From Micavibrio sp964400125 (GTDB lineage Bacteria; Pseudomonadota; Alphaproteobacteria; Micavibrionales; Micavibrionaceae): DNA of 64,000 nucleotides. Under the pieces are notes generated by a model. That model worked only from the letters and a program-made list of their open reading frames with translations. It did no database searches and was not told where the DNA came from. The position numbers and the translations under genes were made by a program. The stretch is taken from the NCBI GenBank assembly GCA_964400125.1, contig CAYNSR010000012.1, positions 11,707 through 75,706 on the forward strand, given 5' to 3'. Below, piece after piece: positions 15,632 through 23,958 of the stretch (positions are counted from its first letter, which is position 1; each line of letters starts with the position of its first letter).

Positions 15632-18107
15632 AGTCCAGCATACATACGCTGTCCGGCTGACCGTTGAGGAAGGCGGCAAGGTCAAAGCCGAATTAGCAGA
15701 GATCGGCGATAAGGGCGAAAAATCCCTTAAGCAGATAGAGCAAGGGGGCGAGAAAGCATCGAAGGGGCTTGCTTCTTTAACAGACCGGGCGCAATCGCTT
15801 GGGAAAACCCTCAAAGTCCTGGGGGTGGCGGCGGCGGCAACCGCCGCCGTTGGCGGATTGGCTTTGCTAACGAAGAATGCGATTACGTCGGCGGACGCTA
15901 TTGCAAAGACGGCGGCTAAAATTGGTGTTGGCACAGACGCATTGCAGGAATTGCGTTTTGCCGCCGAACTATCCGGCGTATCGCAGGAACGTTTTTATAA
16001 GTCGCTTGAAAAGTTTGTCCGGAATATCGGCGAAGCGGCCCAGGGTACAGGCGCGGCAAAAACGGCGTTCGATGTCCTGGGAGTTTCCGTTCTCAATGCC
16101 CAAGGCGGCATCCGTGATACGGAAACGCTTTTCCGGGAAGTATCAGACGCCCTTGCTGGTATTGAGAACCCGACCGAACGTGTCCGCGTTGCTTTTGACT
16201 TGTTCGGCAGGGACGGCGTGGCAATGGTCAATATGCTGGCCAATGGTTCCGCCGAGATCGAAAAAATGCGCCAGCGGGCGCGTGATCTTGGCCTTGTGCT
16301 GGAAGAAGACCTTCTCCGCAATGCAGAGGTGGCCGGGGATGAACTGGAAACGCTCAGCAAGGTTGTTTCCGTCAATCTTTCACGCGCCTTGCTGGGGCTG
16401 GCACCGGTCATTGCTGATACGGCAACGCTGTTGTCGGAGTTGGCGGCTGGGGCTGGCGTCGCATATGAGAAAACAAAACTGTTCCTGTCCGGGGATTTCG
16501 GCCTGGAAGGTTTAAGCCTGCGTTCCGTCCGGCATGACCTGAAAGCGGTCAATGAGGACATCGACAAGCTACAACAAAAAATTACCGCACGGCGGGAGCG
16601 CGGCGGAATCCAGTTTTTTGTCGAAGGGGATGTCCGTGTCTACCAGAACATGATCGATGTCCTGGAAGATCGGCGTTCGAAGCTGGTTCTCCAGCTCCAG
16701 AAGCTGCAAGTTGAACAGGAAGCTGCGCTGGCGGGACAGCCGGAAGAAGCGTCGGCGGAAACCATTGAAGCGCAAATCAGGAAGCTGGAAGACCAAGCAA
16801 AAGCGGCGGAAAGCCTTAAGCAGACCTTAGACCAGCAGCTTTTCGATTTCACTTACCGTGGGGCAGATAGGATTGAAGCTGAGTACCAGCGCATGGTGGA
16901 GCAAATCCAGACGCTGAAAAATGAAGTTAATGGCGAAGAGATTGAACAGCTTCTGGCAAATGCGCTGGAAGTGCGGAACTTGAAGCTTAAGCAACTGGCC
17001 GATCAGGAAGCGGAAGCGGAGAAAAGGCGAGCCGATGCTGCGGAGAAACGGGCCAAGGCGGAAACCGACCGGCAGGCAAAGGCTTATGAATCAAATCAGA
17101 AAGTCGTTGAGTCCCTGAATGCGGAAACCGCAGCCTTAAGCAAATCAGAGCGCCAGAATTTTATCGACCAAGCCGTGCGGCGTTTGTCTGCCGAGGCAAC
17201 AGCACAGCAAAGGCAGGAAGTCGAAGGGCTGGCAGCGGCCTTATATGATGAAAAAAAGGCGCTGGAGGAAAAGCGCAAGGAAGAGGAACGCCGCGCCGCC
17301 CTGATCGAGGACATCAAGCGCCTGACGGAAGAGCAGACGGACGCCCAGGAAAAATACAACAAGGAAATGGAGGAACTGAACAAGCTCCTCAAAGAAGGAG
17401 CGATAAACCAGAAGGAATATGAAGCCGCTTCCCGCAGGGCGCGGGATAACATGCTCCAGCATAGCCGTGAATGGTCGGCTGGCCTGGAACGGGCCTTGCG
17501 AAGCTATGCTGACGAAGCCACGGACATGGCATCGCAGGTCGAACAGATCACGCTCAAGATGATCAATGGCCTGGAAGATGCCTTGGTTGAATTCACCACG
17601 ACCGGGAAATTCAACTGGCGGGACATGGTGGATTCCATGATCGCGGACATTACCCGCCTGATCATCCGCACACAGATCACCGGCCCGTTGGCCGGGGCGT
17701 TGAGTGATGCTATCGGCGGGTTTTTCGGGAGCGCGAAAGGCAATGTTTTCAGTCATGGGGTTCCGGTGCGCGGCTTTGCCAAGGGAACGGTTGTATTCGA
17801 ACCGACAATTTTCCCGATGGCCAGGGGCATGGGCCTTATGGGTGAGGACGGGCCGGAGGCCATCATGCCGCTCCGCCGCCTGCCGTCCGGACGGCTGGGT
17901 GTGGAATCTGCCGGTGGCGGTGCAACCTATACCGTCAATGTTGATGCGCGGGGATCGAATGATCCCGCCGCAACAGCCCGGCAAGTAGAAGATGCTGTTG
18001 ATCAGGCCTTATCCGCCCGCATTCCCGGCATTGTCCGCACCAGCGCGGCGGCAGCACGGACGCAGGTAGTGGATTCATGGCAACGGCGTGGGGGAAGGTT
18101 TGATTAG
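15624..18107 (+). CDS. Tail tape measure protein
   Basis: An 827-residue protein: N-terminal beta segment (HTYAVRLTVEEGGKVKAELAEI), a hydrophobic stretch (LGVAAAATAAVGGLALLTK) at ~70-90, a conserved central block (RVRVAFDLFGRDGVAMVNML), long coiled-coil regions at ~340-600 rich in Glu, Lys and Ala, and a C-terminal segment (AKGNVFSHGVPVRGFAKG, LMGEDGPEAIMPLRRLPSG). This is the usual tape measure layout; length sets tail length, here moderate. It overlaps the chaperone gene. Confidence 0.93.
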   Translation: MAKVQHTYAVRLTVEEGGKVKAELAEIGDKGEKSLKQIEQGGEKASKGLASLTDRAQSLGKTLKVLGVAAAATAAVGGLALLTKNAITSADAIAKTAAKIGVGTDALQELRFAAELSGVSQERFYKSLEKFVRNIGEAAQGTGAAKTAFDVLGVSVLNAQGGIRDTETLFREVSDALAGIENPTERVRVAFDLFGRDGVAMVNMLANGSAEIEKMRQRARDLGLVLEEDLLRNAEVAGDELETLSKVVSVNLSRALLGLAPVIADTATLLSELAAGAGVAYEKTKLFLSGDFGLEGLSLRSVRHDLKAVNEDIDKLQQKITARRERGGIQFFVEGDVRVYQNMIDVLEDRRSKLVLQLQKLQVEQEAALAGQPEEASAETIEAQIRKLEDQAKAAESLKQTLDQQLFDFTYRGADRIEAEYQRMVEQIQTLKNEVNGEEIEQLLANALEVRNLKLKQLADQEAEAEKRRADAAEKRAKAETDRQAKAYESNQKVVESLNAETAALSKSERQNFIDQAVRRLSAEATAQQRQEVEGLAAALYDEKKALEEKRKEEERRAALIEDIKRLTEEQTDAQEKYNKEMEELNKLLKEGAINQKEYEAASRRARDNMLQHSREWSAGLERALRSYADEATDMASQVEQITLKMINGLEDALVEFTTTGKFNWRDMVDSMIADITRLIIRTQITGPLAGALSDAIGGFFGSAKGNVFSHGVPVRGFAKGTVVFEPTIFPMARGMGLMGEDGPEAIMPLRRLPSGRLGVESAGGGATYTVNVDARGSNDPAATARQVEDAVDQALSARIPGIVRTSAAAARTQVVDSWQRRGGRFD

Positions 18108-18172
18108 GCAGCCCATAATTATGGTGCCATTTTCCATGCTTTATAGTTAAGATGGGGCCGAGGTAAAAATTT

Positions 18173-18421
18173 ATGAAAGATCTTAAAAATCTCAGTGATG
18201 TCCAGCTTGTAGAGTTATACTTTGTGAACAGGAAGGATGAGAAAATAAGGAAAGAACTGATGTCCCGGAAGTTGAGTTTAAAACCCAGGATATTGAAAGA
18301 GAAATTTTTTACCACAAAATCACACAATGTTCCTTCTCCGCTGCAAAAGCTAAAAGAGCAGAAAGCCAAGCCGGTCGATAAATTGACACGCCTTGTCGTC
18401 TCAAAAAAGAAGAAGAAATAA
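18173..18421 (+). CDS. Small basic AT-rich cargo protein
   Basis: An 82-residue very basic protein (MKDLKNLSDVQLVELYFVNR at the start, ending SKKKKK) inserted between tape measure and distal tail genes. Its sequence is clearly AT-richer than its neighbours and is flanked by ~65 and ~35 bp of non-coding DNA, while the surrounding tail genes overlap. This looks like a moron. No family recognised. Confidence 0.5.
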   Translation: MKDLKNLSDVQLVELYFVNRKDEKIRKELMSRKLSLKPRILKEKFFTTKSHNVPSPLQKLKEQKAKPVDKLTRLVVSKKKKK

Positions 18422-18457
18422 CATCTAACAACAACTCTTTTAAAAAAAGATAACCTG

Positions 18458-19066
18458 ATGACCGAAACAACCGTCATCTGGCCGCTTAACTTGCGGCCAG
18501 CCGCGCAGTCGTTTTTCATCCGCACCAACACTATTCGTTTTGAAAGCCCTTTGACAGGTCATGTGCAGGTGCAGGAACGGGATGGTGCGCGGTGGATCGC
18601 GCAAATCCAGTTGATCCGGGGTGACGCAGATTCCCGCCGTCTGGACGCCATTATTGCTGCCTTGCGCGGGCCGGTCGGTTACGTCCTGTTGCCCGATTTC
18701 AGGCGGCTTTTTGCCAGGGGATCATTGGCCGGATCGCCGCAGCTTGATAGCGGAACGGGAAACACTTTGTCGCTGTCCGGATTCACGCCGTCCGCCACAG
18801 GTGTTTTGTTAGCGGGAGATTTGATCCAGGCTTCCGAAGGACGGGCGCACATGGTTGTACAGGATATTGATGCAGACGAAAACGGCGAAGCTGCCGTGCC
18901 GGTTGAGCCGCGTTTGCGTGATCCTGTCGAGCCGGGGGCATTGGTCACAGATAATTGCCGTGTCCTGATGAGGCTGCTGGACGACCAGGCCGGGAACAAC
19001 CCGACCGATAACCGGATGCGTTCGACGTTTAACCTGAGCCTTATAGAAGTGTTGCCACAAGAATGA
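18458..19066 (+). CDS. Distal tail protein, paralogue A
   Basis: A 202-residue protein with HVQVQERDGARWIAQIQLIR, VLLPDFRRL, LLAGDLIQASEGRAHMVVQD and a C-terminal VLMRLLDDQAGNNPT...LSLIEVLP. The same landmarks appear in the next gene, so the two are paralogues. Such proteins sit at the distal tail or baseplate of siphoviruses, before a DUF2163-like protein. It overlaps the next gene by 4 bp. Confidence 0.65.
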   Translation: MTETTVIWPLNLRPAAQSFFIRTNTIRFESPLTGHVQVQERDGARWIAQIQLIRGDADSRRLDAIIAALRGPVGYVLLPDFRRLFARGSLAGSPQLDSGTGNTLSLSGFTPSATGVLLAGDLIQASEGRAHMVVQDIDADENGEAAVPVEPRLRDPVEPGALVTDNCRVLMRLLDDQAGNNPTDNRMRSTFNLSLIEVLPQE

Positions 19067-20037
19067 CCGATCCCAAGGACTGGCCGGAAGGACTTTATCC
19101 TGTCCTGCAAAGCCTCTATGTCCGCCCGGCACTTGTGGCCCATTTATCAGACCTGACCGCCCATATCCAGGCGGCGGAACGGGATGGTTCCCGCTGGGTG
19201 GCGGCGCTGGATTTCAGGTTAGGAAAAAGCAAGGCCGTCATCATGGATGCCCTGCTGGCAGGACTGAAAGGCCCGTCCGGCATTGTATTGGTGCCTGATT
19301 TCCGGCGCACGAAATCCCGTGTTGTCACGGAGAGCATGGACGCTTATGCCGAGCGTATCGGCCTGACGTTCTTTGATGACGAGTATGATTTTACCGATAT
19401 GACGCAGGATGGCGGCATCCTCACGTTTGAGGAATCCGTTCCGCTGGGTTTGGAGGAAAACATCCTGTTTTGCGCGGTGTTTGATGCGCTCCTGCTATCA
19501 CCGGATGATATTGCCTTGCTAACCGAGGACGGCGCTGAAATTTGGGGGGAGAATGTCGATATACCGTTCCTGACCGAAAGCGGCATTTCCATGACGCTGG
19601 AACATGGCCCGCCAATGGAAATCGGGATGGAGCGCGGCTATGGCATGGAAGCGGAAAACGGCGACGACATCCTTTTCCAGGTCGGTGGGCGTTTCTTTGA
19701 AGGGGTTGGTACACCAAAGCTGGTTGGCGGCGCCTGGAACAGGATCGCTATCGATGGTCTTGAACCTTGGCTGGAGAATATTCTGCTTGCTGGAGAGTCT
19801 ATCCAGGGATCACTGGGCCGCGCCTATCTTGTCCTGTTCGATGTTGAAGTGAATGCCAATGGTTACGGGCAAACCCTGATTGCACCAAGAATCCGTGCGC
19901 CGGTTCCTGTCCAGGAACTGGCTACCGGAAACGTAAAAACCCTCATGCGCCTGCTGGATAATGACGCGGGCCGTAATGACACCACGCCGCCTTTGATTTC
20001 TGTTTACAAACTGAGACTGGAAGAAGTTCTGCCGTGA
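19063..20037 (+). CDS. Distal tail protein, paralogue B with internal insertion
   Basis: A 324-residue paralogue of the preceding gene: HIQAAERDGSRWVAALDFRL, LVPDFRR, LLAGESIQGSLGRAYLVLFD and LMRLLDNDAGRND...LRLEEVLP match it in order. About 120 extra residues (ESMDAYAERIGLTFFDDEYD to FFEGVGTPKLVGG) are inserted in the middle; these contain acidic beta-like repeats (LLTEDGAEI, FLTESGISMT). The insert may form an exposed domain on the tail tip. Overlaps both neighbours. Confidence 0.65.
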   Translation: MTDPKDWPEGLYPVLQSLYVRPALVAHLSDLTAHIQAAERDGSRWVAALDFRLGKSKAVIMDALLAGLKGPSGIVLVPDFRRTKSRVVTESMDAYAERIGLTFFDDEYDFTDMTQDGGILTFEESVPLGLEENILFCAVFDALLLSPDDIALLTEDGAEIWGENVDIPFLTESGISMTLEHGPPMEIGMERGYGMEAENGDDILFQVGGRFFEGVGTPKLVGGAWNRIAIDGLEPWLENILLAGESIQGSLGRAYLVLFDVEVNANGYGQTLIAPRIRAPVPVQELATGNVKTLMRLLDNDAGRNDTTPPLISVYKLRLEEVLP

Positions 20038-20600
20038 CAAACCGCCTGGACGAAGAAGCAGCCGCCGAAACCGAAAAGGATGTCGTGCGACCTATATTGC
20101 TGGCGTGGCTTGATTTCATATCCGGAACGACGCGCCTGTGGTCTGGCGTAGGTGACCTTGAATGGGATAGCCAGACCTGGAAAGGCATCGGGACGCTGGG
20201 AAAGGTTTCCACGGTTGAAGAGACACTGGAGTTGCGGGCAGCAGGCATGGCCATGCAGCTTTCCGGCGTCAAGGCCGAGAACCTGACTGAGGTTATTGCG
20301 GAACCTATCCAAGGCAGGAAAGCAAAAGTTTATCTCGCTTTCCTCGATGAAAACCATGATTTGGTTTCCGATCCTGTCATTATTTTTGACGGTCGCATGG
20401 ATACTGTGGAGATCATTGATGGTGGGCCGACGGCCACTGTCACTTTGATGGTGGAAAACCGCCTGCGTGACTTGGAGCGGGCCAGGACACGCCGCTACAC
20501 CGACGCCGACCAACAAGCCCGCTATGCCAATGACCGGGGGCTGGAATACGTCCCCTCTCTGCAAGAAATTGATATTCCCTGGGGAAGGCCAAAAGAGTAA
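20034..20600 (+). CDS. DUF2163-like tail tip protein
   Basis: A 188-residue protein with LLAWLDFISGTTRLWSGVGD, WKGIGTLGKVSTVEET, LELRAAGMAMQLSG and RARTRRYTDADQQARYANDR, resembling DUF2163-type tail tip proteins of siphoviruses and gene transfer agents. It connects the distal tail to the tip. Directly after it the operon is interrupted by an AT-rich two-gene insertion before the next tail gene. Confidence 0.7.
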   Translation: MTNRLDEEAAAETEKDVVRPILLAWLDFISGTTRLWSGVGDLEWDSQTWKGIGTLGKVSTVEETLELRAAGMAMQLSGVKAENLTEVIAEPIQGRKAKVYLAFLDENHDLVSDPVIIFDGRMDTVEIIDGGPTATVTLMVENRLRDLERARTRRYTDADQQARYANDRGLEYVPSLQEIDIPWGRPKE

Positions 20601-20648
20601 GTTATATTTGACAGTATTAAAGGCTTAATTGAATTTTTAGGAGAGACT

Positions 20649-21383
20649 ATGCGTCCAGATTACCCAAGATGGCTTATTGAGCAGAAATATTCAGAAGGCA
20701 CACAAACCGCGCAGCTTCATCGCGTAAGAAAAGTAGAAGAGAACTACGGTAATCTCGATGAACATTTTGCAAACGGAACTTATCAGGAAGTAATAGATTC
20801 TCTTGAATATTCAACGAACGATGAAAGGGCAAATAAACCAAATCCTTCAAAGATAAAATTTGAAGGAAATATCAGAAATAATCTCCAGTCATACAAAAAT
20901 GCAGTCGTCCGCTATAGAAAATTTCTTAATGACAATACTTTCCAAGGCGGCTCTTTAGACGCAATTGAGGCCCAGGAAAGCGGGGATATTCTCACTACCA
21001 CGGAAGAATCAATACAAAGGTTTTCCTTGGAACGCGATATGCAGGCGGCGCTCAGGCGCAATATTGAATCTCTTGATCCTGCTTTAAAGATTATCGATGA
21101 CGGTGCAGAACGCGCTGTAAGCTCTGGCCTTATTGATATTACTTGTGAGGATGGAAGCTCTATTGTTGTGGTCGAATTAAAAGCAGGCAAGGCGGATAGC
21201 CGTGCTATCGGGCAAATATTGGGATACATGGGTGATTTGCAGGAAGAAGAAGGTGGAAAGCCAGTGCGCGGAATATTGGTTGCGCATGATTTTGACCAAC
21301 GCGCTAAATCTGCGGCTCGTGTCGTTCCTACTCTAAGCCTAAAGAAATACGCTATTGAATTTAAGTTTGTCGAAGAGGAATAA
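20649..21383 (+). CDS. NucS/DUF91-like PD-(D/E)XK nuclease, cargo gene
   Basis: A 244-residue protein. The C-terminal ~110 residues show the NucS/DUF91 nuclease core: GLIDITCEDGSSIVVVELKA (Asp then ExK), followed by SRAIGQILGYMG and RGILVAHDF. The N-terminal half is unlike NucS and helical (EQKYSEGTQTAQLHRVRKVE). It starts with TTTTTAGGAGAG 5 bp upstream, is AT-rich and has its own partner gene, and both end at a terminator inside a tail operon. Role probably DNA cleavage in superinfection exclusion or host interference; this is inference. Confidence 0.7.
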   Translation: MRPDYPRWLIEQKYSEGTQTAQLHRVRKVEENYGNLDEHFANGTYQEVIDSLEYSTNDERANKPNPSKIKFEGNIRNNLQSYKNAVVRYRKFLNDNTFQGGSLDAIEAQESGDILTTTEESIQRFSLERDMQAALRRNIESLDPALKIIDDGAERAVSSGLIDITCEDGSSIVVVELKAGKADSRAIGQILGYMGDLQEEEGGKPVRGILVAHDFDQRAKSAARVVPTLSLKKYAIEFKFVEEE

Positions 21384-21387
21384 CCGC

Positions 21388-21639
21388 ATGGGTTATCAAT
21401 ACGTCATTGTGGAAAGCTACATACCTCAAAATACATCTGGCTTGCATGGTGCTATTCATATTCGTCCTGTTGCAGGCCAAGGTTTAGAAACCGACATGCA
21501 TGTGGAGTGTTCAAAGGAACTCTCTCGAAATTTTCCAGTCGGTAGCAAATTTAAAATCAAGGCAAAGGTTACAGATAGGCAAGGAGGAAAACCTTTCCTT
21601 TACAGTTCTTATCGTTGGCCATACGAACAAATCTCCTAG
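21388..21639 (+). CDS. Small partner protein of the NucS-like nuclease
   Basis: An 83-residue protein starting at ATG 21,388, 4 bp after the nuclease stop. It is beta-rich (YQYVIVESYIPQNTSGLHGA, SKFKIKAKVTDRQGGKPFLY) with a pattern like a small OB- or Tudor-like fold. It shares the AT-rich composition of the nuclease and is probably co-transcribed. Possible roles are an inhibitor, a specificity factor or an independent protein; no family recognised. Confidence 0.5.
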   Translation: MGYQYVIVESYIPQNTSGLHGAIHIRPVAGQGLETDMHVECSKELSRNFPVGSKFKIKAKVTDRQGGKPFLYSSYRWPYEQIS

Positions 21640-21666
21640 CCTGATTTTGTAATTTTCTAAAAACAG

Positions 21667-21692
21667 AGGCTCCTTCGGGAGCCTTTTTCATT
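21667..21692 (+). terminator. Intrinsic terminator closing the nuclease cargo unit
   Basis: AGGCTCC and GGAGCCT pair around a TTCG loop and are followed by a T run before the next tail gene. It insulates the cargo genes from the tail genes. Confidence 0.8.
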
Positions 21693-21707
21693 TCCTGGAC
21701 ATCAAAA

Positions 21708-22124
21708 ATGTTGAAACGACACGTTCAATGGCCGGAGGCGTTTGCTTCCGAGATCGCGCATGCCTACCGGCTGCCCTTCGTTTGGGGATCAAATGATTGC
21801 TGCCTGTTCGCCTGCAATTGCATCCTCGCCATAACAGGCGTGGATGTTGCCGCACCGTTCCGGGGATACCGGACACGGCAGGAGGCAATGGTTGTCCTGG
21901 AAAAATTAGGCGGCGTCGGCGGTGTTGCTGAAACGGTCGCCCGTAATCATGACATCCGCATGATCCCGGCCCTGTTGGCCCGCAGGGGCGACGTATGCCT
22001 GCTGAATGCTGGTCGTGGTGACACGCTGGGCGTCTGCATCGGGGACTGGATCGTTGCGCCCGGCCCTAAAACATTGACGGCTTTCCCGCTTCTTCAGGGC
22101 ATCCGCGCATGGGAGATCGGATGA
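21708..22124 (+). CDS. DUF6950-like tail peptidase-region protein
   Basis: A 138-residue protein with FVWGSNDCCLFACNCILAIT near the start, a Cys-centred motif at the place where NlpC/P60 tail peptidases carry their nucleophile, then GYRTRQEAMVVLEKLGG and RRGDVCLLNAGRGDTLGVC. This pattern matches DUF6950, which sits where NlpC/P60 proteins occur in siphovirus tails (lambda gpK position). It may help open the cell wall or be structural. It ends 1 bp before the host-specificity gene. Confidence 0.7.
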   Translation: MLKRHVQWPEAFASEIAHAYRLPFVWGSNDCCLFACNCILAITGVDVAAPFRGYRTRQEAMVVLEKLGGVGGVAETVARNHDIRMIPALLARRGDVCLLNAGRGDTLGVCIGDWIVAPGPKTLTAFPLLQGIRAWEIG

Positions 22125-22125
22125 A

Positions 22126-23955
22126 ATGCCGCAGGCAATTCCGGTTGTCGGTGCCGTTGCTGGCGCATTGGTCAGCAAGGGGGTGGCTGCCGCCATAGGC
22201 GGTGGCGTCATCGGCACTATTGTTGGCTCGATTGCAGGCGGCATTGTGTCGGTTGGGGTTTCCTACCTGGGACAAAAGGCTTTTGCGCCGGACAAGCCAC
22301 GCATCCAGAATCCAAGCCTGCTTTCCGCCGATGTCAAAGGCGGCGGCAGGACGCAGATGGTGCGCCAACCTATCACAAGCCATCGTATTGTGTACGGGCG
22401 TACACGGGTTAGCGGGCCGATTGTCTTTATCCATAGCCGTCCTGTCAGCGGTTCCAGCGATAAGCTGGACATGCTGCATGTCGTGATTGTCCTGGCGGCG
22501 CATGAAGTGGAAGCCGTTGGCGATATTTATTTCAATGACGGTATTGTGGCGCTCGACGGAAGCGGCAACGCAACCGCCGACCCTTACAAACAGGGTTCAA
22601 CTGTCTATGCCAGTGTTTACAAGCATCTTGGGCTTTCGAACCAAGCTGCTGACCAGGTTCTGATTGACAATAGCGACGGCAAATGGACAAGCGGTCACCG
22701 CCTGCGTGGTCTTACTTATATCCACGCCATGTTGCGTTTTGATGAAAAGGCTTATGCCAGCGGCCTGCCGAATATATCGGCGGTTGTTGATGGACGGAAA
22801 GTTTATGATCCGCGCACGGAAGAAACGGAATGGTCTGACAACGCGGCGCTCTGCATCCTTGATTACGTCATGGCCGGTTTTGGTCTGGGGGCAACGCTTG
22901 ATGAAATTGACCTTAATTCCTTTATTGCCGCCGCGAATATCTGTGACGAAATGGTAGACACGATAGATAGCACGGAGAAACGATATACCTGCAACGGCGT
23001 CATCGATTTATCCGCAAAACCGCGTGACATCCTGGAGGATATGCTTTCAAGTTGCGCCGGGTTCCTGACTTATACAGGCGGGAAGTGGCGGCTGAAAGTC
23101 GGAGCCTATACCGCGCCGATGTTTACGCTGGAGCCGAAACATGCCCGCGACCCGGTTATGTTGAAGCCGCATCGTTCACGGCGCAACTTGGTCAATACTG
23201 TGCGCGGCGCGTTTGTGTCGCCTGATCATCACTGGCAACCCACGGATTACCCGGAGGTTAGTAACACCGCCTATGTCACACAGGACGGCGACGAGGAAAT
23301 TGCCGCGACGCTGGACTTGCCGTTTACACAGTCATCGACGATGGCACAACGCATTGCCTTGATTGCGCTGGAACAAAACAGGCGGCAAAAGCAGGTTCTG
23401 TTTCCGTCAAATCTCGTCGGATTCCAGTTGGCGGCAGGCAATACCGTGGCGATAGACCTGCCGCGCATGGGATTGTCCGGCCTGCCTTGCACTATCACTA
23501 CATGGGCCATGACGGAGGATTTGGGTGTTGATCTTGTGCTGGATGAGGATGGGGCGGACATATACGAATTTTCGCCGACCGACCTGAAAAGTTTGGACAG
23601 TGCGCCGGAAGTGGTCGCACCGAACAATGCTTCCGTTCCACCGGGCATGCCGCAAAACATACAGACAGAGGCTGGAGCCGATTATATCCACATTTCCTGG
23701 ACGCCCGTGGCGGACAGTGACCTGCGCTATATCGAAGTCTGGGAACATACCGAGGATACCGAAGACCCGGAAAGCGACGCTTCCCGGATCATGGAAGTTT
23801 ATGGAAGTGAACTGACCCGTACCGGCCTCGCCGGATCATCAACCCGTTACTACTGGCTGCGGTCAGTTGACCGCTATGGAAACAAATCTGCCTTTGCTGG
23901 CCCTGTGGATGACACCACAAGCGGCGAAGCATCCATTGTCCTTGTCCTGGAGTAA
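22126..23955 (+). CDS. Tail tip host-specificity protein (gpJ-like)
   Basis: A 609-residue protein. It opens with a Gly/Ala-rich hydrophobic region (VVGAVAGALVSKGVAAAIGG), as in tip proteins fused to a gpI-like segment, followed by a central domain (ALCILDYVMAGFGLGATLDE, LSSCAGFLTYTGGKWRLKVG) typical of the lambda gpJ core. A fibronectin type III module lies near the C-terminus (~500-600, VPPGMPQNIQTEAG to YYWLRSVDRYGN). It forms the central tail tip and reaches the receptor. Shorter than lambda gpJ. Confidence 0.85.
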   Translation: MPQAIPVVGAVAGALVSKGVAAAIGGGVIGTIVGSIAGGIVSVGVSYLGQKAFAPDKPRIQNPSLLSADVKGGGRTQMVRQPITSHRIVYGRTRVSGPIVFIHSRPVSGSSDKLDMLHVVIVLAAHEVEAVGDIYFNDGIVALDGSGNATADPYKQGSTVYASVYKHLGLSNQAADQVLIDNSDGKWTSGHRLRGLTYIHAMLRFDEKAYASGLPNISAVVDGRKVYDPRTEETEWSDNAALCILDYVMAGFGLGATLDEIDLNSFIAAANICDEMVDTIDSTEKRYTCNGVIDLSAKPRDILEDMLSSCAGFLTYTGGKWRLKVGAYTAPMFTLEPKHARDPVMLKPHRSRRNLVNTVRGAFVSPDHHWQPTDYPEVSNTAYVTQDGDEEIAATLDLPFTQSSTMAQRIALIALEQNRRQKQVLFPSNLVGFQLAAGNTVAIDLPRMGLSGLPCTITTWAMTEDLGVDLVLDEDGADIYEFSPTDLKSLDSAPEVVAPNNASVPPGMPQNIQTEAGADYIHISWTPVADSDLRYIEVWEHTEDTEDPESDASRIMEVYGSELTRTGLAGSSTRYYWLRSVDRYGNKSAFAGPVDDTTSGEASIVLVLE

Positions 23956-23958
23956 GAA

